Shown here piece after piece: positions 61,011 through 64,000 of a stretch of DNA of 64,000 nucleotides. Position 1 is the first letter of the stretch. Every line of letters starts with the position of its first letter. A model generated the notes under the pieces. It saw only the letters and a list, made by a program, of their open reading frames with translations. It was not told the origin of the DNA and searched no databases. This stretch comes from Hymenobacter edaphi. Its GTDB lineage: Bacteria > Bacteroidota > Bacteroidia > Cytophagales > Hymenobacteraceae. Location: contig NZ_QHKM01000003.1 in the NCBI RefSeq assembly GCF_003258365.1, positions 585,326 to 649,325 of the forward strand, read 5' to 3'. A program made the translations under genes and the position numbers.

Positions 61011-61958
61011 TTATTTGGCGTCGGCGCCGGGCTGGGCCAGACCTTCGAGCACCCAGGCCTGTACCTTGGGCGTACCGACGCTCTGGCCCAGCTTGTACTT
61101 GGCAAACGCCACCACCTGCCCGTCGGCCATGTTTACGAGCTGGTAGGCATGGTCGCGCCGCAGCAGCACGTAGCGGGCGTACAGGTAGCGGGCGTCGGCC
61201 GTGCGTACGGCTTCTTCGATGACGGCCCGCGGCACCAGCTGCACCGGGTAAGGATACAACTCGGCCACGCGCGCCGGCGTGAGGTCGGTGGAGAGCAGGT
61301 CCTGATCCAGCAGCAGGGTTTTTTGCCGAACGATGGGGAGTCCGGCCCGCAGCTCCGCCTGCCGGGCCTGCCGGTACTGCTGGTCGCTGGCCCCGCCGGC
61401 GCGGGCCAGCAGGTAGCGCTGCATCTGCTGCAGCGTGTTGAGCAAGTCGCTGGCGGAAAACTGGTCGTGGAAACGGCGGACCAGCACCGTCTGGGTGGTG
61501 TAGTAGCAGCCGAGCACCGTCTCCACGCGCACGTTCTTCTTGCCCGGCGTTTTCTGGTGCACGTTCAGAAACACGGCCGGGCACACGTCCTTATCGGTAT
61601 CCGCCTGCCCGGACTTCAGCACCAGCCGGGGCTGCCCATCGGCCAGTAGGCTATCCAGCTGCGCCGGAGTCAGCACCTGCACCTGGGGCGAAAACGTCCA
61701 GAACCGCCCCGCTTGGCGCATGTGCTCGTTGAAGGTGGCAATGTCGGTGCGCAGGGTGGCAAACATTTCCGGCTTTTTGGCCGACACTTTCGCCACAAAG
61801 GGCGGTACATCTTCCAGCAGCAGCACCAGCGGCATGGTCCGCAGCGCCTCGATATGCGGGTAGTCGCTCGGGAAGAATGGAACGGGGCCCTCTTGGGCCC
61901 GGCCGCGGAGGGCCAACAGCAGGCAAAAGCCGCACAGCAGCAGTACTCGCAAACGCAT
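61011..61958 (-). CDS. Secreted protein of unknown function (paralogue 2)
   Basis: 315 residues from MRLRVLLLCGFCLLLALRGRAQ (signal peptide). Its C-terminal half matches the protein at 57495-58499: QKTLLLDQDLLSTDLTPAR, LYPYPVQLVPRAVIEEAV, RYLYARYVLLRRDHAYQLVN. The N-terminal half is related but more diverged (MPLVLLLEDVPPFV against EPLLVVMEDEPSDA). Family unknown. Converges on the ABC-F gene. Confidence 0.7.
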   Translation of the reverse strand: MRLRVLLLCGFCLLLALRGRAQEGPVPFFPSDYPHIEALRTMPLVLLLEDVPPFVAKVSAKKPEMFATLRTDIATFNEHMRQAGRFWTFSPQVQVLTPAQLDSLLADGQPRLVLKSGQADTDKDVCPAVFLNVHQKTPGKKNVRVETVLGCYYTTQTVLVRRFHDQFSASDLLNTLQQMQRYLLARAGGASDQQYRQARQAELRAGLPIVRQKTLLLDQDLLSTDLTPARVAELYPYPVQLVPRAVIEEAVRTADARYLYARYVLLRRDHAYQLVNMADGQVVAFAKYKLGQSVGTPKVQAWVLEGLAQPGADAK

Positions 61959-62074
61959 AAAGTAGAAACGACCGGGCGGCTGACCGGCCGCCTCGGAACC
62001 CGCAAGATAATGCCCCGACAACGTACCCTCCACAGCCGGCCCGGGCGGGGCCCCTGCTCACCCCGCCGGGCATA

Positions 62075-62103
62075 GAAAAAGCCGGGGGCGGCCCGGCTTT
62101 TTC
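62075..62103. terminator. Bidirectional terminator
   Basis: GAAAAAGCCGGG-GGCGG-CCCGGCTTTTTC: a 12-base stem with A and T runs, 45 bases beyond the stop at 62148. Confidence 0.9.
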
Positions 62104-62147
62104 GTGGTAGCAATAGGTGTAATAGCGGGGATTAGCGGGGGGCGGGC

Positions 62148-62864
62148 TTAGCCCTGGGCGGCGGCCGCGGGCTTGGCCGGGCGGGCCGCCGCGTCGTCGG
62201 CGTCGTCGGAGAGACGGTAGAGCTGGCGGCGGGTGGCGTTGGCGGGGAAGGCCAGGCGGGCGGCTTTGTTGAGGCGCTGCCCGAAACCGTAGGCCGCGTT
62301 CTGCACCCGCACGTAGCCGCCGGTGCCCTCCTGGTTGGTGCCCTTCTGCATTTCCTGCCTGGTGTCCACCGCGTCGAGCTGGTCGGCCAGGGTTTTGAGG
62401 TCGGTCAGCTGCTGGGCCGTGAAGCCCTTGGCGGCCAGGGCCACTTTGTCGCGCTCGGCGGCTTCGGCGGCCATGTCGAGCAGCAGGCGCATTTCCTCCG
62501 GGTCGTTGGCGGCCCTAGCGTAGCGGTCCTTGCCGTACTGGTTCAGGCGGCCCTTGTTCTTGGGAAACGCCTGCTCCACGTAGTAAAACACCGACTGCGC
62601 CGTGCGCCGGGCCCGCTCCATTTCGTTGCCCACCACGGCCGTGTCTTCCGACAGTGTGCCGCGCCGCACGTCCACGTTGGGCGCCTTGTCGGCCGCCTCT
62701 AGGGCCGCCATCCATTCGGCCCCGAACGTGCCGCCCAGTTCGGGGTTGACGGCGGCAAACGCCGCCGCGTCGGTGAGGTAATGGCCGTGCATGGTGCGCA
62801 TCCGGGCACGCATGGCGGCATCCGAGCCGACAAATTTGCGGCCTTCGGGTTTGGGGGTTGACAT
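62148..62864 (-). CDS. Hypothetical protein, helical
   Basis: 238 residues from MSTPKPEGRKFVGSDAAMRAR. Almost entirely helical in appearance, probably a four-helix bundle, with an Ala/Pro-rich tail; no signal peptide or known motif. Phrases such as DRYARAANDPEEMRLLLDMA look like those of hypothetical proteins common in Hymenobacter. Function unknown. Confidence 0.6.
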   Translation of the reverse strand: MSTPKPEGRKFVGSDAAMRARMRTMHGHYLTDAAAFAAVNPELGGTFGAEWMAALEAADKAPNVDVRRGTLSEDTAVVGNEMERARRTAQSVFYYVEQAFPKNKGRLNQYGKDRYARAANDPEEMRLLLDMAAEAAERDKVALAAKGFTAQQLTDLKTLADQLDAVDTRQEMQKGTNQEGTGGYVRVQNAAYGFGQRLNKAARLAFPANATRRQLYRLSDDADDAAARPAKPAAAAQG

Positions 62865-62983
62865 AAGGGTAACTGTAAAAGTGTTTTGGGAGAATTATGA
62901 GGCTACGCTATGACTATTCCCAGTCATTTGCAACTACTTCGCCGCCTAAATCACCCAAAACTCCCTAAGTACCACGCGAAACC

Positions 62984-63208
62984 CGCAAAGAAGCGCCTCC
63001 ACCGGACAAAGAGCCGCCACCCACGGACAAAGAGGCACCCGAAACGGATAAAGAAGCGCCGCCAACGAACAAAGAAGACCCGCAACCGACAAAGAAGCGG
63101 CCCAACGGACAAAGAGGCGCCTACAACTGCTAAAGAAGCACCCGAAACGGACAAAGAAGCGGCGCAACTGCTCAAAGAAGCAGATACAACGAACAAAGAA
63201 GCGCCTCG
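62984..63208. repeat. Tandem array of about eleven 21-base units (two are 20)
   Basis: Core AAAGAAGC recurs at 62987, 63008, 63029, 63050, 63071, 63091, 63111, 63132, 63153, 63174 and 63195. On the + strand it encodes DKEAPxT-type heptads, but the frame shifts at the two 20-base units and no convincing start exists. The surrounding 62865-63242 shows no gene. Confidence 0.85.
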
Positions 63209-63242
63209 GTGAAACGCAGAAGTCCCACCCGCTGTCGGCGGA

Positions 63243-63638
63243 TTATGCCTTTGCCTTCCAGTCGCGGATCAGGCTGACGATGAGTAGCAGGGTGCCCGCG
63301 AGTTCGAACAGTTTGGTAGCCGCGTAAAGCCCCGCCCGAAGGGTATCCTGGAAATGGAAACCTTCGGTCTGTTGATACGCGCTGAGACCTTGGTAGAAGA
63401 CAACCCCCATCAGGAGTAGAAACCACAATTTGCTGTTTCGGTCGCCGCTACGCTGGTAGTAATACATAGCGGCCAGGAATCCATAGACCAACACATAGAG
63501 TCCCCGGCTCAGCCAGGGCAGGTCAGGGTTGAACATGTGGATACCCGCGTAACCGGCATAGGCAATGCTGAATGCCCAGCTAACCAGTAACAGAGTAGAA
63601 GCCCAGATATCGTAGTTGCTGCGGCGTAGCTTTTCCAT
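63243..63638 (-). CDS. Small four-helix membrane protein
   Basis: 131 residues from MEKLRRSNYDIWASTLLLVSW; an in-frame ATG at 63671 would add 11. Four hydrophobic segments: STLLLVSWAFSIAYAGYAG, GLYVLVYGFLAAMYYY, LWFLLLMGVVFYQGL and LAGTLLLIVSLIRDW. The GC content is clearly lower than that of most neighbours, which may mean recent arrival. Function unknown. Confidence 0.65.
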   Translation of the reverse strand: MEKLRRSNYDIWASTLLLVSWAFSIAYAGYAGIHMFNPDLPWLSRGLYVLVYGFLAAMYYYQRSGDRNSKLWFLLLMGVVFYQGLSAYQQTEGFHFQDTLRAGLYAATKLFELAGTLLLIVSLIRDWKAKA

Positions 63639-63876
63639 GAGTCCCGAAAATAAGCGGATTCCCAGCAACATGGCCCCGCGCTGCCGCAGCTGCTTGGGCG
63701 GCTGAGGAAGCAGGGGGGGGAGAAACGAAACCGGCCCGCTGGGGTGGCGGTCAAGCCTAGACTACTGTTCTATTGAGATACGAAGCCTCACCCAAAGACA
63801 AGCACAAGCTATAAGCTCGCGCTAGATGGTGGCATTGCAAAATGAGTGTGCGCTATTTGTATATTGTGTCGTCTTA

Positions 63877-64000
63877 GAGCCTGTTGGGGAATTAAGGTAG
63901 TCGGTTGAGGCACAGGGTGACGTTTGCCCAGAGAATCCAGGCGGCGTGGCTTTCGGGCGTGTACTCGTAGTCCATGACTACCCGTCGGAAGAAGTTGAGC
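63877..64000 (-). mobile_element. End of an IS5-type insertion sequence (partial)
   Basis: GAGCCTGTTGGGGAATT (63877-63893) looks like an IS terminal repeat, preceded by TTA, which may be the target duplication. It directly abuts the transposase stop. The other end is beyond the window. Confidence 0.6.
63892..64000 (-). CDS. IS5-family transposase, C-terminal 35 residues (partial)
   Basis: Reads LNFFRRVVMDYEYTPESH and AAWILWANVTLCLNRLP then TAA. This matches the end of IS5-type transposases of Bacteroidota (form FFRR-x3-DYEYTPES...NRLP). The remaining protein and the other terminal repeat lie outside. Confidence 0.75.
   Translation of the reverse strand, partial: LNFFRRVVMDYEYTPESHAAWILWANVTLCLNRLP

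Noticed and set aside
62910..63212. 100-codon + strand frame across the second 21-base array
   Set aside because: The frame shifts between repeat registers and its first half is a Lys/Arg-rich out-of-frame reading of the repeats.

Overview
The window looks like chromosome of a high-GC Bacteroidota, most probably Hymenobacter or a close relative in Cytophagales. The evidence is GC-rich coding sequence, several promoters of the Bacteroidota form (TTTG, about 20 bases, TAnnTTTG), an outer membrane with an LptD-type protein, DUF5916- and DUF5723-type surface proteins, and many dispersed palindromic repeats between genes. No rRNA, tRNA or CRISPR array was seen.

Layout. 1-8.6 kb: a lipoprotein pyrophosphatase (cut by the edge) behind an M1 peptidase, a small unknown gene, the conserved block rpsP-rimM-trmD-rplS read leftwards, a fatty-acid desaturase and a pseudouridine synthase. 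8.8-14.7 kb: panB, then the envelope group lptD <> amidase > MlaD-like. 14.8-17.1 kb: acyl-CoA carboxylase beta subunit and an unknown gene. 17.1-25.2 kb: a secreted serine hydrolase enclosed by a 121-base direct repeat; the galactose cluster galK-galT-lacI; an IS630-type HTH fragment; and a second lacI paralogue. LacI-type palindromes sit on the -33 boxes of galK and of the HTH gene. 25.2-34.1 kb: small phosphatase, PoxB-like enzyme, transglutaminase-like protein, redoxin, phosphopantetheinyl transferase, WD40 protein, DivIVA-domain protein, folB and a HEAT-like protein. 34.2-37.3 kb: a BlaI/BlaR1-like pair with three clear operators and an unusual BlaR1 tail. 37.4-46.6 kb: DUF5916 protein, a lipoprotein fused to a VOC domain through a C7 run, a 21-base tandem array, meaB, a DUF5723-like protein, a propeller protein, a Nudix hydrolase and a VOC protein. 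46.7-52.3 kb: L,D-transpeptidase, membrane protein, SDR, ankyrin protein, GNAT, alpha/beta hydrolase and a UPF0173 hydrolase. 52.5-58.5 kb: a large AsmA-like protein, a small membrane protein, a secreted hydrolase and an unknown secreted protein. 58.5-62 kb: an ABC-F ATPase behind a leader of about 500 bases, flanked by two paralogous secreted proteins. 62.1-64 kb: unknown protein, a second 21-base array, a small membrane protein, and the end of an IS5-type element at the right edge.

The most interesting material is regulatory: shared LacI-operator promoters, the BlaI operator triplet, the ABC-F leader with start-stop codons and an internal terminator, the direct repeat around the serine hydrolase, the two 21-base arrays, and a family of palindromes near gene ends. 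All functional calls come from reading motifs and protein sequence; no database search was run.
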